Assembly (NCBI GenBank): GCA_041485885.1
Contig: JBGPKL010000013.1
Location: 1-64,000, forward strand
Reading direction: 5' to 3'
Source: JACQFZ01 sp041485885
GTDB lineage: Bacteria > Pseudomonadota > Gammaproteobacteria > Acidiferrobacterales > Sulfurifustaceae
Length of the DNA stretch: 64,000 nt
Program-made: the position numbers and the translations under genes
Notes under the pieces: model-generated
What the model was told of the DNA's origin: nothing
The model's database searches: none
What the model saw: only the letters and a program-made list of their open reading frames with translations
In this document: one piece after another, positions 50,642 through 60,259 of the stretch
Layout: each line of letters opens with the position of its first letter
Position numbering within the stretch: the first letter of the stretch is position 1

Positions 50642-53572
50642 CTAGCTGACGGTCAGGGCCGACGCCAGCACGCGCGCCACGTGCAGCGCTTCGCGGCCGG
50701 CACCGTCGCGGATCTGCTGTCGACAGCTCGTGCCGTCGGCGACGATGATCGTGTCGGTCGCAGCCGCTCGAACGGCCGGCAATAATCCAAGCTCGCCCAT
50801 CTTCATCGACACGTCGTAGTGCTTCGACTCAAAACCGAACGCGCCGGCCATGCCGCAGCAGCTGGATTCGATCGTCTGTACGGCTAGACCCGGGATGAGA
50901 CGCAGCGTTTGTTGCGTCGCGCTCATGGCGCCGAACGCTTTCTGGTGACAATGGCCGTGCAGCAGCGCGCGCTTCGCCGCGAGCGGCTTGAGTCCAAGGC
51001 GCAAACGCCCGAGCTGTTGTTCGCGCGCGAGAAATTCTTCGAGCAGCATGGCGTTGCGCGCGATCAGCTCGGTCTGGGCGCGCGGTAGCATGACGCCGAG
51101 CTCGTCGCGCAACGTCAGCAGGCATGACGGCTCGAGCCCGACGATCGGCACGTCGCGCGCGGCCCACGGTTTCAATGCATCGACCAGCCGGCGCGCTTCG
51201 AAGCGCGCCTCATCGACGAGACCGGCGGCGAGAAATGTCCGCCCGCAACAGAGCGGTCGGCCGCCATCGGCGGCCTGCGCGAATATCACTCGGTAGCCGG
51301 CGGCGCTTAATACCGTCGCCGCCGCGCGCGCGTTCTCGGGCTCGAAGTAGGTATTAAAGGTATCGACAAGCAAGATCACTTCGGGCGCGTTCTCGTTTCG
51401 CGCGATCGCCGATCGCTCGGTCCGCGCGTCGAACGTATCGCGCCGCCAACGCGGCAGCGGACGACGCGCGCTGAAGCCGAGGAGTCGCTCGCTCAGCCAC
51501 GCGACGCCGGGCACACGGTCGCGCAAGTTCAGCAAGAATGGCACGCGGCTCGCCCACGGCGCGTAACGCGGCAGGTAAGCGATCAGCCGGTCCTGCATCC
51601 GCAATCCGTGGCGGCGCCGATAGTGGTGGAGAAATTCGATCTTCATGCGCGCGACGTCGACGCCGGTCGGGCACTCGCGCTTGCACCCCTTGCAGCCGAC
51701 GCATAGATCCATCGTTGCGTACATATCGTCCGAAACCAACGCGTCGCGACCGAGCTGACCGGTCAACGCCAGGCGCAACGAGTTGGCGCGGCCGCGGGTG
51801 ACATGTTGCTCGTCGCGCGTGACGCGATACGAGGGACACATGACGCCCGGCTCGCTTTTCCGGCACGCGCCGTTGTTGTTGCACATCTCGACGGCCTGAG
51901 TGAAACCGCCCCATTCGGACCAATCGAGTGCCGTGGCGAGCGCCGTGGCGAGCGCGGTGTCGAGCGGCGCCGCCGCGTAATCCGGTTTGTAGCGAAACAG
52001 ACTCCGGTCATCCATGCGCGGCGCGCGCACGATCTTGCCGGGATTGAACCGGTTCTGCGGGTCGAACAAATCTTTTAATTCTTCAAAGGCTCGCACGATG
52101 CGCGGCCCGAACATCGGTTCGTGAAACTCCGAGCGCGCGATACCGTCGCCGTGCTCGCCGGAGTGCGAGCCTTTGTACTCGCGCACCATCGCGAACGTCT
52201 CTTCGGCGATCGCGCGCATCTTCTTCGCACCCTCGGCGTCCTTCATGTTCAAGATCGGCCGTACGTGCAAGCAGCCGACCGATGCATGCGCGTACCAGGT
52301 ACCGGTCGTGCCGTGCTTCTGGAATACGCGGGTCAATCGGTCGGTGTACTCGGCGAGATCTTCCAGCCGCACGGCGCAGTCCTCGATGAACGACACCGGC
52401 TTACCGTCGCCCTTCATCGACATCATGATGTTGAGGCCGCTGGTGCGGACTTCCCATATCGCTTTTTGAAACTCCGGATCGACCGCCTCGACGACCGCGC
52501 CCGGAAAGCCGAGCGTGCCCATTAGCTCGTGCAGTTCCTTCATGCGGTGCAGCAACGTCGAGTGGTCGTTGCCGGAGAACTCGACCAGCAACAACGCGTC
52601 CGGCGTTCCTTTCACGAGCCGGTCCACCGTGGCGCGAAACATCGCGATCTGGCGCGACAAATCGATCATGGTGCGATCCACCAACTCCACCGCCGTGGGA
52701 TCGAGCTTGACGACGTGCTGCGTCGCGTCCATCGCCGCGTAGAACGTCGGGAAGTGACACACGCCGAGCACGCGGTGCGGCGGTATCGGCTGTAGGTCGA
52801 GATGAATACGCGTGAAGAACGCGAGCGTGCCTTCCGAGCCGACCAAGAGTTGCGCCAGGTTGCCATCGGCCGCGGACACCCTATCGAGGTTGTAACCGCC
52901 GACTCGACGCAACAGCTTCGGAAAGCGCTCGGCGATTTCGTCGCGCTCGCGCTCGGCGATCGCGCGCACGCCGCGGACGATCTCGCGGTAACGCGGGTTG
53001 TCGGCGCCAGCGCGCCGATCCATGGCGCCGATTTTGTCGAAGCGCAGGAACGTTCCGTCGGCGAGCAGCGCGTCGATCGCGCGCACGTTGTGAACCATGT
53101 TGCCGTAGCGAATCGAGCGCGAGCCGCAACTATTGTTGCCGGCCATGCCGCCGATCGTGGCACGACTCGAGGTCGACACATCGACCGGAAAGAAGAGGCC
53201 GTGAGGTTTGAGATATTGATTCAAGGAATCGAGCACGACGCCCGGCTGCACGCTCACGCGGCGTTGCGCCGTGTCGAGTTCGATCAGCTGATTGAGATAT
53301 TTACTGGTATCGATGACGAGCGCCGCGCCGACCGTCTGGCCGATCTGCGACGTGCCGCCGCCGCGCGGCAACACCGGCACGCCGTGCTCCGCGGCGATCT
53401 GGATCGCGCGGCCTATATCGGCCTCCGTGCGCGGAATGACGACGCCGATCGGTTCGATCTGATAGATCGACGCGTCGGTGCTGTAACGCCCGCGCGTGAA
53501 CGCGTCGAACAGCACTTCGCCTTCCAACTCGCGCCGTAACCGCGTTGCGAGCGCGCTATCTCCGGCGCGCAC
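50642..53572 (-). CDS. FAD-linked oxidase / Fe-S (GlcD-GlpC fused) 2-hydroxyacid dehydrogenase, YdiJ-like
   Basis: A 976-residue fusion. The FAD-binding PCMH domain is at about 40-230 (IGVVIPRTEADIGRAIQIAA, PRGGGTSQIGQTVG), the GlcD C-terminal domain at about 260-500, two 4Fe-4S motifs (CNNNGACRKSEPGVMCPSYR and CVGCKGCKRECP) near 580-690, and CCG domains near 770-930 with SCCGMAGAFGF. This is the YdiJ/D-2-hydroxyglutarate dehydrogenase layout; D-lactate or glycolate are alternatives. The divergent glyoxylate aminotransferase and the TRAP transporter suggest a shared 2-hydroxyacid pathway. Start 53572. Confidence 0.88.
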   Translation of the reverse strand: MRAGDSALATRLRRELEGEVLFDAFTRGRYSTDASIYQIEPIGVVIPRTEADIGRAIQIAAEHGVPVLPRGGGTSQIGQTVGAALVIDTSKYLNQLIELDTAQRRVSVQPGVVLDSLNQYLKPHGLFFPVDVSTSSRATIGGMAGNNSCGSRSIRYGNMVHNVRAIDALLADGTFLRFDKIGAMDRRAGADNPRYREIVRGVRAIAERERDEIAERFPKLLRRVGGYNLDRVSAADGNLAQLLVGSEGTLAFFTRIHLDLQPIPPHRVLGVCHFPTFYAAMDATQHVVKLDPTAVELVDRTMIDLSRQIAMFRATVDRLVKGTPDALLLVEFSGNDHSTLLHRMKELHELMGTLGFPGAVVEAVDPEFQKAIWEVRTSGLNIMMSMKGDGKPVSFIEDCAVRLEDLAEYTDRLTRVFQKHGTTGTWYAHASVGCLHVRPILNMKDAEGAKKMRAIAEETFAMVREYKGSHSGEHGDGIARSEFHEPMFGPRIVRAFEELKDLFDPQNRFNPGKIVRAPRMDDRSLFRYKPDYAAAPLDTALATALATALDWSEWGGFTQAVEMCNNNGACRKSEPGVMCPSYRVTRDEQHVTRGRANSLRLALTGQLGRDALVSDDMYATMDLCVGCKGCKRECPTGVDVARMKIEFLHHYRRRHGLRMQDRLIAYLPRYAPWASRVPFLLNLRDRVPGVAWLSERLLGFSARRPLPRWRRDTFDARTERSAIARNENAPEVILLVDTFNTYFEPENARAAATVLSAAGYRVIFAQAADGGRPLCCGRTFLAAGLVDEARFEARRLVDALKPWAARDVPIVGLEPSCLLTLRDELGVMLPRAQTELIARNAMLLEEFLAREQQLGRLRLGLKPLAAKRALLHGHCHQKAFGAMSATQQTLRLIPGLAVQTIESSCCGMAGAFGFESKHYDVSMKMGELGLLPAVRAAATDTIIVADGTSCRQQIRDGAGREALHVARVLASALTVS

Positions 53573-53758
53573 GCGGCGCGGCTGCGCGCGATCCGCGGGC
53601 TCGATCGGAATTGAGTCCGCCGAGCTAATGGCGAGACGCCTTGCGCGAAAACCACCGCTTATCGTTGTCGGACGCCATCGGTGTTCGGGGACGTGGTTGC
53701 GACTCTCGTCGTCCTGACGCGCGCTATTGCGTTGCGCGGGCGACTGTGAAGAATAGCG

Positions 53759-53778
53759 GCATTATGCATTCATAATGC
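53759..53778. promoter_or_regulatory. Perfect 8-bp inverted repeat in the divergent promoter region
   Basis: GCATTATG-CATT-CATAATGC is a perfect inverted repeat, 84 bases before the aminotransferase start and 187 bases from the FAD-dehydrogenase start. The 289-base divergent region has no other strong dyad. Its size and A+T-rich arms suit a GntR-family operator; no such regulator is in the window. Confidence 0.6.
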
Positions 53779-53861
53779 GAATGGCAACAACGGGCGTCGG
53801 CGCCGCCGTTCGAGCCCGCACCGCCGCCGCATGTGTTGCCTCATGTCTTTAGGAGCGCTGA

Positions 53862-55073
53862 ATGTCTTTTCGAAGCGGGCGCCACTTTCTCCAGATCCCG
53901 GGTCCGACCAATGTCCCCGATCGCGTGCTGCGCGCGATGGACATGCCCACCAGCGATCATCGCGGTCCCGAATTCGCGAACTTGACGCGCGAAATCTTCG
54001 AGCGGCTGAAGCAAGTTTTCAAAACCTCGAGTGACGTGATTATTTTCCCGGCGTCCGGGACCGGTGCGTGGGAAGCGGCGCTCGTCAACACGCTGTCACC
54101 GGGCGACAAGGTGCTCATGTTCGAGACCGGACAATTCGCCGTGCAGTGGCATCGCATGGCCATCGATCTCGGTTTGAACGTCGAACTCGTGCCCGGCGAC
54201 TGGCGTCACGGCGTCGATCCGGCCGGAGTCGAGACGCGCCTGCGCGAAGACAAGAGCCATGTGTTCAAAGCGGTCGCCGTGGTTCACAACGAGACGTCAA
54301 CCGGGGTCGTGAGCCGCATCGGCGAGATTCGTAAGGCGATCGATCGCGCCAATCATCCGGCGCTGTTCATGGTCGACACGATATCCTCGCTCGCCTCGAT
54401 CGATTATCGCCACGACGAATGGGGTGTCGACGTGACCGTCGCGGGCTCGCAGAAGGGATTGATGCTGCCGCCGGGAATCAGCTTCAACGCCGTGAGCGGC
54501 AAGGCACGCGCGGCGGGCAAGACCGCGCGTTTGCCCAAGGCGTATTGGCGTTGGGAGGAGATGATCAAGGCGAACCAGAGCGGTTATTTTCCTTACACGC
54601 CGGCGACCAATCTGTTGTATGGATTGCGCGAGTCGTTGCGCATGCTTGAGGAAGAAGGTCTCGACAACGTGTTCGCGCGCCACGCGCGGCTCGCGGAAGC
54701 GGCGCGCCGCGCCGTGCGGGCGTGGGGCCTCGAGATTCTCTGCCTCAACCGCGAGGAGTACAGCAATACGCTCACGGCCGTGCTGATGCCCGACGGTTAC
54801 GACGCCGATACGTTGCGCAAGGTAATACTCGATCGCTTCAACCTGTCGCTCGGTGCCGGGCTCGGCAAGGTGCAGGGCCGCGTTTTTCGCATCGGCCATC
54901 TCGGCGACTTTAACGAATTGATGCTCGCCGGCGCGTTAGCCGGCGTCGAAATGGGATTGGCGGCGGCCGGCGTGCCGCATCAACGCGGCGGCGTAATGGC
55001 GGCGCTCGATTATCTCGCGGGCGTCGATGCGCCGGCCGCGGCTCGCTCCGCGCCGCAGAGAAATTTGCGGTAA
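53862..55073 (+). CDS. Serine/alanine--glyoxylate aminotransferase
   Basis: A 403-residue class V PLP aminotransferase. N-terminal HFLQIPGPTNVPDRVLRAMD, SDVIIFPASGTGAWEAALVN, the PLP lysine in VAGSQKGLMLPPGISFNAVS, and C-terminal GLGKVQGRVFRIGHLGDFNE match SgaA/AGXT. It converts glyoxylate to glycine using serine or alanine as donor. Located between the divergent FAD dehydrogenase and a TRAP transporter, it may process glyoxylate formed from imported substrate. GGAG precedes the start at 53862 with AGGAGC spacing. Confidence 0.9.
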   Translation: MSFRSGRHFLQIPGPTNVPDRVLRAMDMPTSDHRGPEFANLTREIFERLKQVFKTSSDVIIFPASGTGAWEAALVNTLSPGDKVLMFETGQFAVQWHRMAIDLGLNVELVPGDWRHGVDPAGVETRLREDKSHVFKAVAVVHNETSTGVVSRIGEIRKAIDRANHPALFMVDTISSLASIDYRHDEWGVDVTVAGSQKGLMLPPGISFNAVSGKARAAGKTARLPKAYWRWEEMIKANQSGYFPYTPATNLLYGLRESLRMLEEEGLDNVFARHARLAEAARRAVRAWGLEILCLNREEYSNTLTAVLMPDGYDADTLRKVILDRFNLSLGAGLGKVQGRVFRIGHLGDFNELMLAGALAGVEMGLAAAGVPHQRGGVMAALDYLAGVDAPAAARSAPQRNLR

Positions 55074-55083
55074 AGGTATTGGA

Positions 55084-55123
55084 TGTAGGTTGGGTGTAGC
55101 CGCGCAAGCGGCGAAACCCAACA
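55084..55123. repeat. TGTAGGTTGGG-type hairpin repeat
   Basis: TGTAGGTTGGGTGTAGCCGC, loop GCAA, then GCGGCGAAACCCAACA: the CCGC-GCAA-GCGG core with GTTGGGT/ACCCAAC arms. Related to 49221. It lies 10 bases after the aminotransferase stop, upstream of the TRAP binding-protein gene. Confidence 0.65.
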
Positions 55124-55166
55124 AGATAGTCTTGGATGGGGAACGTCACCAACACAGGAGAGTACT

Positions 55167-56147
55167 GTGAACTTCAAAAAACTATTCGCTGTTACGGCGC
55201 TGTTGGCCAGTGTATTTGCTCTCCCCGCATTTGCCGCGCCGATCGAGCTTAAGTTCGGACACGTCGGCGGCCCGGGATCGCTGTTCGAAGTCTCCGCCGA
55301 GGAGTTCGCCAAGCGCGCGAACGCGAAGCTCGGCGACAAAGCCAAGGTGGTGGTGTTCGGTTCGAGCCAGCTCGGCGGCGACAAGGAGATGCTGCAGAAG
55401 CTGAAGCTCGGCACGCTCGATCTGGCGTTGCCGTCGACGGTCATGTCGACCGAGAACGATTTGTTCGGCGTCTTCGAGATGCCGTATCTGGTGAAGGACC
55501 GCGAGCACATGAAGCGCATCGAGAAGGAAATTTTTTGGCCGAAGCTCGCGCCGACCGTGGAGGCGAAGGGACTGAAGATTCTCGCCGTGTGGGAGAACGG
55601 CGTGCGCCACATCACCAACAACAAGAAACCGATTCGTGTGCCGGACGATCTGCAAGGCATCAAGCTGCGCGTGCCGGAAGGCAAATGGAGACTGCGGATG
55701 TTCCAAGCGTACGGCGCCAATCCGAGCCCGATGAAGCTGTCGGAGGTGTTCGTCGCGCTGCAAACCGGCGTGATGGACGGCGAGGAGAACCCGCTCACGC
55801 AAATTTACAGCTCGAAGTTTCAAGAAGTGCAGAAGTACCTCTCGCTATCCGGCCACGTGTACACGCCGGGCTACGTCGCCACTGGGAAGAAGCGCTGGGA
55901 GTCGCTGCCGGCGGACGTGCGCAAAATTATCGAGGACACCGCGAAGGAAACGCAGGCGTTCGTCTACGAGGCCGCCGCGCGGTTCGACAACGAGCTGCTC
56001 GACAAGATCAAGGCCGCCGGCGTGCAGGTGAACGAGGTCGACAAGGCCGCGTTCGTCAAAGCCAGCAAAGTCGTGTACGAGGAATACGGCAAGGAAGTTC
56101 CCGGCGCCAAGGAGCTGATCGACCGCGCGCTGGCGCTCGCCAAGTAA
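55167..56147 (+). CDS. TRAP transporter substrate-binding protein (DctP family)
   Basis: A 326-residue periplasmic binding protein with a signal peptide (MNFKKLFAVTALLASVFALP) and DctP body: KLKLGTLDLALPSTVMS, the ligand arginine region GIKLRVPEGKWRLRMFQAYG and MKLSEVFVALQTGVMDGEEN. It captures an organic acid and delivers it to the DctQM pair. Substrate is unknown; a 2-hydroxy or 2-oxo acid fits the neighbourhood. CAGGAGAG precedes the start. Confidence 0.9.
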   Translation: MNFKKLFAVTALLASVFALPAFAAPIELKFGHVGGPGSLFEVSAEEFAKRANAKLGDKAKVVVFGSSQLGGDKEMLQKLKLGTLDLALPSTVMSTENDLFGVFEMPYLVKDREHMKRIEKEIFWPKLAPTVEAKGLKILAVWENGVRHITNNKKPIRVPDDLQGIKLRVPEGKWRLRMFQAYGANPSPMKLSEVFVALQTGVMDGEENPLTQIYSSKFQEVQKYLSLSGHVYTPGYVATGKKRWESLPADVRKIIEDTAKETQAFVYEAAARFDNELLDKIKAAGVQVNEVDKAAFVKASKVVYEEYGKEVPGAKELIDRALALAK

Positions 56148-56154
56148 GCAACGC

Positions 56155-56685
56155 GTGGCGCGCTCGCAACCCACGCTGACACGTCTGCGCGCCGGCTTCG
56201 ATCGCTTGCTCGAGGCGATCGTCATCATGTTGATGATCGCGCTTGCTGTCGAGGTAATCCTCGGCGTCAGCTTTCGTACATTCGGCCGAGCGCTCGTTTG
56301 GTACGACGAGATCGCCTCGGTCACGCTCGCTTGGCTGACGTATTACGGCGCCGCCTACGCGGCTCTGAAAGGCGCGCACATCGGCGTGCCGGAGATCATC
56401 CGGCTCATGCCGCCGTGGCTCCGGGTGCCGCTCGTCATCCTCGCCGAAGCGATCGTGCTCGTGTTCTTCGCGGTGCTCGCCTGGACCGGCTGGTACGTGA
56501 TCGACGTGCTCGCCACCGATACGCTCGTAAGCCTCCCCAGCGTTTCCGTGCAATACACGCAGTCGGTCATCCCGATCAGCGCGGTGCTCTTCATCGTCGC
56601 GGAGTTGCTGCGATTGCCGCAACTTCTCGCCGAAGCGCGCAAGCGCCGCACCAACCTCGGCGAAACCGAGGAGATCGGGATTTAG
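56155..56685 (+). CDS. TRAP transporter small permease (DctQ family)
   Basis: A 176-residue four-helix protein with the DctQ pattern: FDRLLEAIVIMLMIALAVEV, the WYDEIASVTLAWLTYYGAAY central segment and a C-terminal pair of helices near 85-105 and 125-145. It pairs with DctM in the TRAP complex. The start is GTG at 56155, seven bases after the DctP stop. Ends two bases before the DctM start. Confidence 0.88.
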   Translation: MARSQPTLTRLRAGFDRLLEAIVIMLMIALAVEVILGVSFRTFGRALVWYDEIASVTLAWLTYYGAAYAALKGAHIGVPEIIRLMPPWLRVPLVILAEAIVLVFFAVLAWTGWYVIDVLATDTLVSLPSVSVQYTQSVIPISAVLFIVAELLRLPQLLAEARKRRTNLGETEEIGI

Positions 56686-56686
56686 C

Positions 56687-57967
56687 ATGGGCACGCTGCT
56701 CTTGCTCGTGAGCCTGATGGCGCTGATCCTCATCAACGTTCCGATCGCCATCGCGCTTGGCATCGTCGCGATCGTCGCGACGGTCATCGCCGGCGGATTC
56801 GGCATGATCGCGAACCTGCCGCTCGTCATGTATCAGGGCTCGACCAATTTTCCGTTGATCGCCATCCCGCTCTTCTGTCTCGCGGGCGCGATCATGAACG
56901 CCTCCGGCATTTCGCGCCGGCTGATCGCATTCGCCTCGGCGCTGCTCGGTTTCATCCGCGGCGGGCTCGCGATGGTCAACATCGGCGCGTCGATGTTCTT
57001 CGCCGAGATTTCCGGCTCCGCCGTCGCCGACGTCGCCGCGATCGGCTCGATTCTGATTCCGGCGATGAAGAACAAAGGCTACCCCAAGGCGTTCGCCGCC
57101 GCGGTCACGTCGTCGGCCGCGTCGCTGGCCATCATCATCCCGCCGTCGATTCCGATGATTCTGTACGCGGCGATGGCGGATACCTCGGTGGTGAAGCTGT
57201 TCGTCGCCGGCATCGTGCCCGGCATCATCGGCGGACTCGCGATGATGGTGCTCGCTTACTGGTTTGCGGTGCGTTACCACTACCCGGTCGAGGAGGCGTT
57301 CCGGCTGAAACGCGTGTGGCAGACGTTCAAGGAAGCATCGCTCGCGTTTCTGCTGCCGGTGATCATCCTCGGCGGAATTTTCAGCGGGCTGGTGACGGCG
57401 ACCGAAGGTGCCGGGCTCGCGGTAGTGGCGGCAATTCTCATCGGGCTCGCGTACCGCGAGCTCAACTGGCGACATCTGAAGCAAGCGATTCTGGACGGCG
57501 GTGTTCAAACCGCAGTAGTGATGCTGCTCGTCGCGACCTCGGCGCTGCTAGGGAATTATTTGACGGAGGCGCAGGTGCCGCAGCAGCTCGCGCGCGCGAT
57601 GAGCGCCTGGACGAGCAACCCGTACGTGGTGCTGGCCATCCTCAATATTTTTTTCCTCATCATCGGATTATTTTTGCATTCGGCCGCGGCGATCATCTTG
57701 GTAGTGCCGATCGTCATGCCACTCATCAACGCGGTGGGCATCGATCCGGTGCACTTCGGCCTGATCGTCACGCTCAATCTCGCGATCGGCCAGCAGACCC
57801 CGCCGGTCGCGAGTGTGCTGATGGTCGCGTGCTCCATCGCCAAGGCCGACATCTGGGACGTGACCAAGGTCAATATTTACTTCATCGCGGCGCTGTTGCT
57901 GGTGCTGATTCTCGTCACCTATGTGCCGGTCGTCCCGATGGGCCTGGTTCATCTGTTCTATGGATGA
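56687..57967 (+). CDS. TRAP transporter large permease (DctM family)
   Basis: A 426-residue membrane protein with about 12 helices: LINVPIAIALGIVAIVATVI near the start, PLFCLAGAIMNASGISRRLI, the SGSAVADVAAIGSILIPAMK signature, SLAIIIPPSIPMILYAAMAD and NLAIGQQTPPVASVLMVAC. It is the sodium-coupled transport subunit. One base separates it from the small permease gene, so all three TRAP genes form an operon with the upstream aminotransferase probably included. Confidence 0.93.
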   Translation: MGTLLLLVSLMALILINVPIAIALGIVAIVATVIAGGFGMIANLPLVMYQGSTNFPLIAIPLFCLAGAIMNASGISRRLIAFASALLGFIRGGLAMVNIGASMFFAEISGSAVADVAAIGSILIPAMKNKGYPKAFAAAVTSSAASLAIIIPPSIPMILYAAMADTSVVKLFVAGIVPGIIGGLAMMVLAYWFAVRYHYPVEEAFRLKRVWQTFKEASLAFLLPVIILGGIFSGLVTATEGAGLAVVAAILIGLAYRELNWRHLKQAILDGGVQTAVVMLLVATSALLGNYLTEAQVPQQLARAMSAWTSNPYVVLAILNIFFLIIGLFLHSAAAIILVVPIVMPLINAVGIDPVHFGLIVTLNLAIGQQTPPVASVLMVACSIAKADIWDVTKVNIYFIAALLLVLILVTYVPVVPMGLVHLFYG

Positions 57968-58094
57968 AGTCGCCTAAGAAGCGCTTATGTCGAGGAAAGT
58001 CCTTCGTGACCTATTCTGCGCTCTTCCCCCAATCCGCAGGGCGGGCGGCCCATCCGCTTCCGTCGCCGGGCGCGGTCTGCTAGCTTTGGTGGCC

Positions 58095-59966
58095 ATGGAA
58101 AACCGACGATCCGACCTGGAAGCAAAAAATACGGCGGGATGCTTGGAGGGGAGCGACTTCACGCAGGTCGCGCGCGGCGAGCCCGCGCGCGACCTGCGCG
58201 ATATTCCGATGCGCAAGCTGAACCGGCCGCCGCCACGTATCGAGGTACGCGATGGGTCGGACGGCGTCACGTACGTTGCGTGCGCCTATGCGCTCAAGAC
58301 CTCCGATGAGTTGCTGATCGACTATCTTGGGCGCGGCGCGGCGATACGGCCGGACCAAACGTTTCTTGCCGAGCGCGGTTCCGATCGGCAGTGGCGGCGG
58401 TTGACCTACCGGCAAGCGTTGCGCGATACGGCGGCTGTGGCGACCTGGTTGATTCGCCAAGGCTTCGGGCCGGACGCACCGCCCGTGGCGATTCTCTCCG
58501 AAAACAGTATCGAGCATGCGCTCCTCATGTTTGGCGCATTGCGCGCCGGTGCGACGGTCGTACCGATCTCGCCGGCGTACGCCATCGACGGCGATCTCTC
58601 CCGTCTTGGTTATGCGCTCGATTTGGCCGAGCCCGCGCTCGTCTATGCGCGCGAGGCCGACCGCTACGATAAAGCGCTCAAGCACGCAGCAGCGCCGGGC
58701 CGGCGCCTCGTCAGCGGCGGCGCGTTCGACGCGATGTTGCGAGAAGTCGATGACGCCGCGATCGCGGCGCGGCGCAAACAAATTACCGGCGACACCGTGG
58801 CGAAAATTTTGCTGACGTCCGGCTCGACCGGCCTGCCTAAAGGCGCGGTCAATACGCACGCGAATATCACGCTGGGCTCGCAGATGACGCGGCAGATGGC
58901 CGAGCCGTTCGATCCGGAGCGCGTGCACACCGTGCTCGACTGGCTCCCATGGCACCACACCTTCGGCGGCAACGCGGTGTTGAACGGCGTATTGCGGGTC
59001 ACGGGAACGCTGTACATCGACGGCGGTCGTCCGCTCCCCGGAAAATTCAACGAAACGATCGAAAACTTGCGGGATGTTTGCCCTACCGGTTTCGGATCGG
59101 TGCCAGCGGCGTATGCCATGCTCGCCGACGCGCTCGAGCGCGATGCCGAGCTGCGCCGCAGCTTCTTCAAGAATTTGCGCGGGCTCTCCTACGGCGGCGC
59201 GGTTCTGCCGCAGACGCTGTGGGAACGGATGCAGCGTCTTGCGGTGCTGGAACTCGGCGAACGCCTGCCGTTCGGGACCGGCTGGGGGATGACCGAATCG
59301 ACGGCGACCGGGACAGCGGTTTATTGGAACGTCGAGCGCACCGGCTTGATCGGTTTGCCGTTGCCGGGCGTTACGCTGAAGCTCGTGCCGTCGGGCGATC
59401 GCCACGAGCTACGCATCAAAGGCCCGCACATCATGGCACGCTATCACCGCAACGACGAGCTCAACCGCGCGGCGTTCGATGACGAAGGCTACTTTCGCAC
59501 CGGCGATGCGGTGCGCTGGATCGATCCGGGCGAGCCGCTTTCCGGTCTCGAATTCGCCGGTCGCCTTGCCGAGGATTTCAAGCTGCAATCGGGCACGTGG
59601 GTGCAGGCCGGTATTTTACGGCGTGACTTGGTGGATGCACTGCAGCCACTTGTGTACGAGGCAGTTATCGCGGCACCCGACCGACCCTGGCTCGGTGCGC
59701 TCGTGTGGCTCGGCGCGCCGAACGGCGGTGACTTGCGCGGCCGACTCGCGGAGCGGCTCGCCGCATTCAACCGCGCGCGCAAGGGCAGCAGCACCCAGAT
59801 CGCGCGCCTGCTGATACTGAGCGAGCCGCCGTCGCCGAGCGCCGGTGAAATCACCGACAAGCGCTCGATCAATCTGCGCTGCGTATTGGAGCGGCGCGCG
59901 GCGGATGTAGTCGCGCTTTACGCCGACCCGCTCGATCCGCGTGTGGTTCTACCGGCGGGAGGCTGA
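58095..59966 (+). CDS. Feruloyl-CoA synthetase-like AMP-dependent ligase
   Basis: A 623-residue ANL ligase. P-loop KILLTSGSTGLPKGAVNTHA, FGTGWGMTESTATGT, GYFRTGDAVRWIDPGEP and the FCS-type end with GRLAEDFKLQSGTWV and TDKRSINLR. This set is characteristic of feruloyl-CoA synthetase-like enzymes that activate hydroxycinnamates or related aromatic acids. No enoyl-CoA hydratase/lyase is adjacent. ATG 58095 is chosen; a longer frame and an internal M at 58209 also exist. It follows the TRAP operon by 127 bases. Confidence 0.82.
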   Translation: MENRRSDLEAKNTAGCLEGSDFTQVARGEPARDLRDIPMRKLNRPPPRIEVRDGSDGVTYVACAYALKTSDELLIDYLGRGAAIRPDQTFLAERGSDRQWRRLTYRQALRDTAAVATWLIRQGFGPDAPPVAILSENSIEHALLMFGALRAGATVVPISPAYAIDGDLSRLGYALDLAEPALVYAREADRYDKALKHAAAPGRRLVSGGAFDAMLREVDDAAIAARRKQITGDTVAKILLTSGSTGLPKGAVNTHANITLGSQMTRQMAEPFDPERVHTVLDWLPWHHTFGGNAVLNGVLRVTGTLYIDGGRPLPGKFNETIENLRDVCPTGFGSVPAAYAMLADALERDAELRRSFFKNLRGLSYGGAVLPQTLWERMQRLAVLELGERLPFGTGWGMTESTATGTAVYWNVERTGLIGLPLPGVTLKLVPSGDRHELRIKGPHIMARYHRNDELNRAAFDDEGYFRTGDAVRWIDPGEPLSGLEFAGRLAEDFKLQSGTWVQAGILRRDLVDALQPLVYEAVIAAPDRPWLGALVWLGAPNGGDLRGRLAERLAAFNRARKGSSTQIARLLILSEPPSPSAGEITDKRSINLRCVLERRAADVVALYADPLDPRVVLPAGG

Positions 59967-60259
59967 GCTGGGTTTGTCTGGACAGCGTGATAAGAAGCCC
60001 AGGGTACGGCCGATGTTTCCCGCGCCATTGCCACAAAAACGACAGCGTCGCCGCGAACGGCTTCACACGGCGAAGCGAGGTAGATTAAAGTAGCGCGTCA
60101 CCTACGGTACCGTCGCCGCTGGAACGGTAAACACAGCGGTCAGGTCAGTCCTGAAATAAGAGTGCGTCTGAGAGGGTAGACGATGCGCGACAAAAGTAAC
60201 CGCTCGCGACGATGGGCTCCGCGCCCATGACGCCTATTTCCCCCGCCGAGCGCTGAGCG

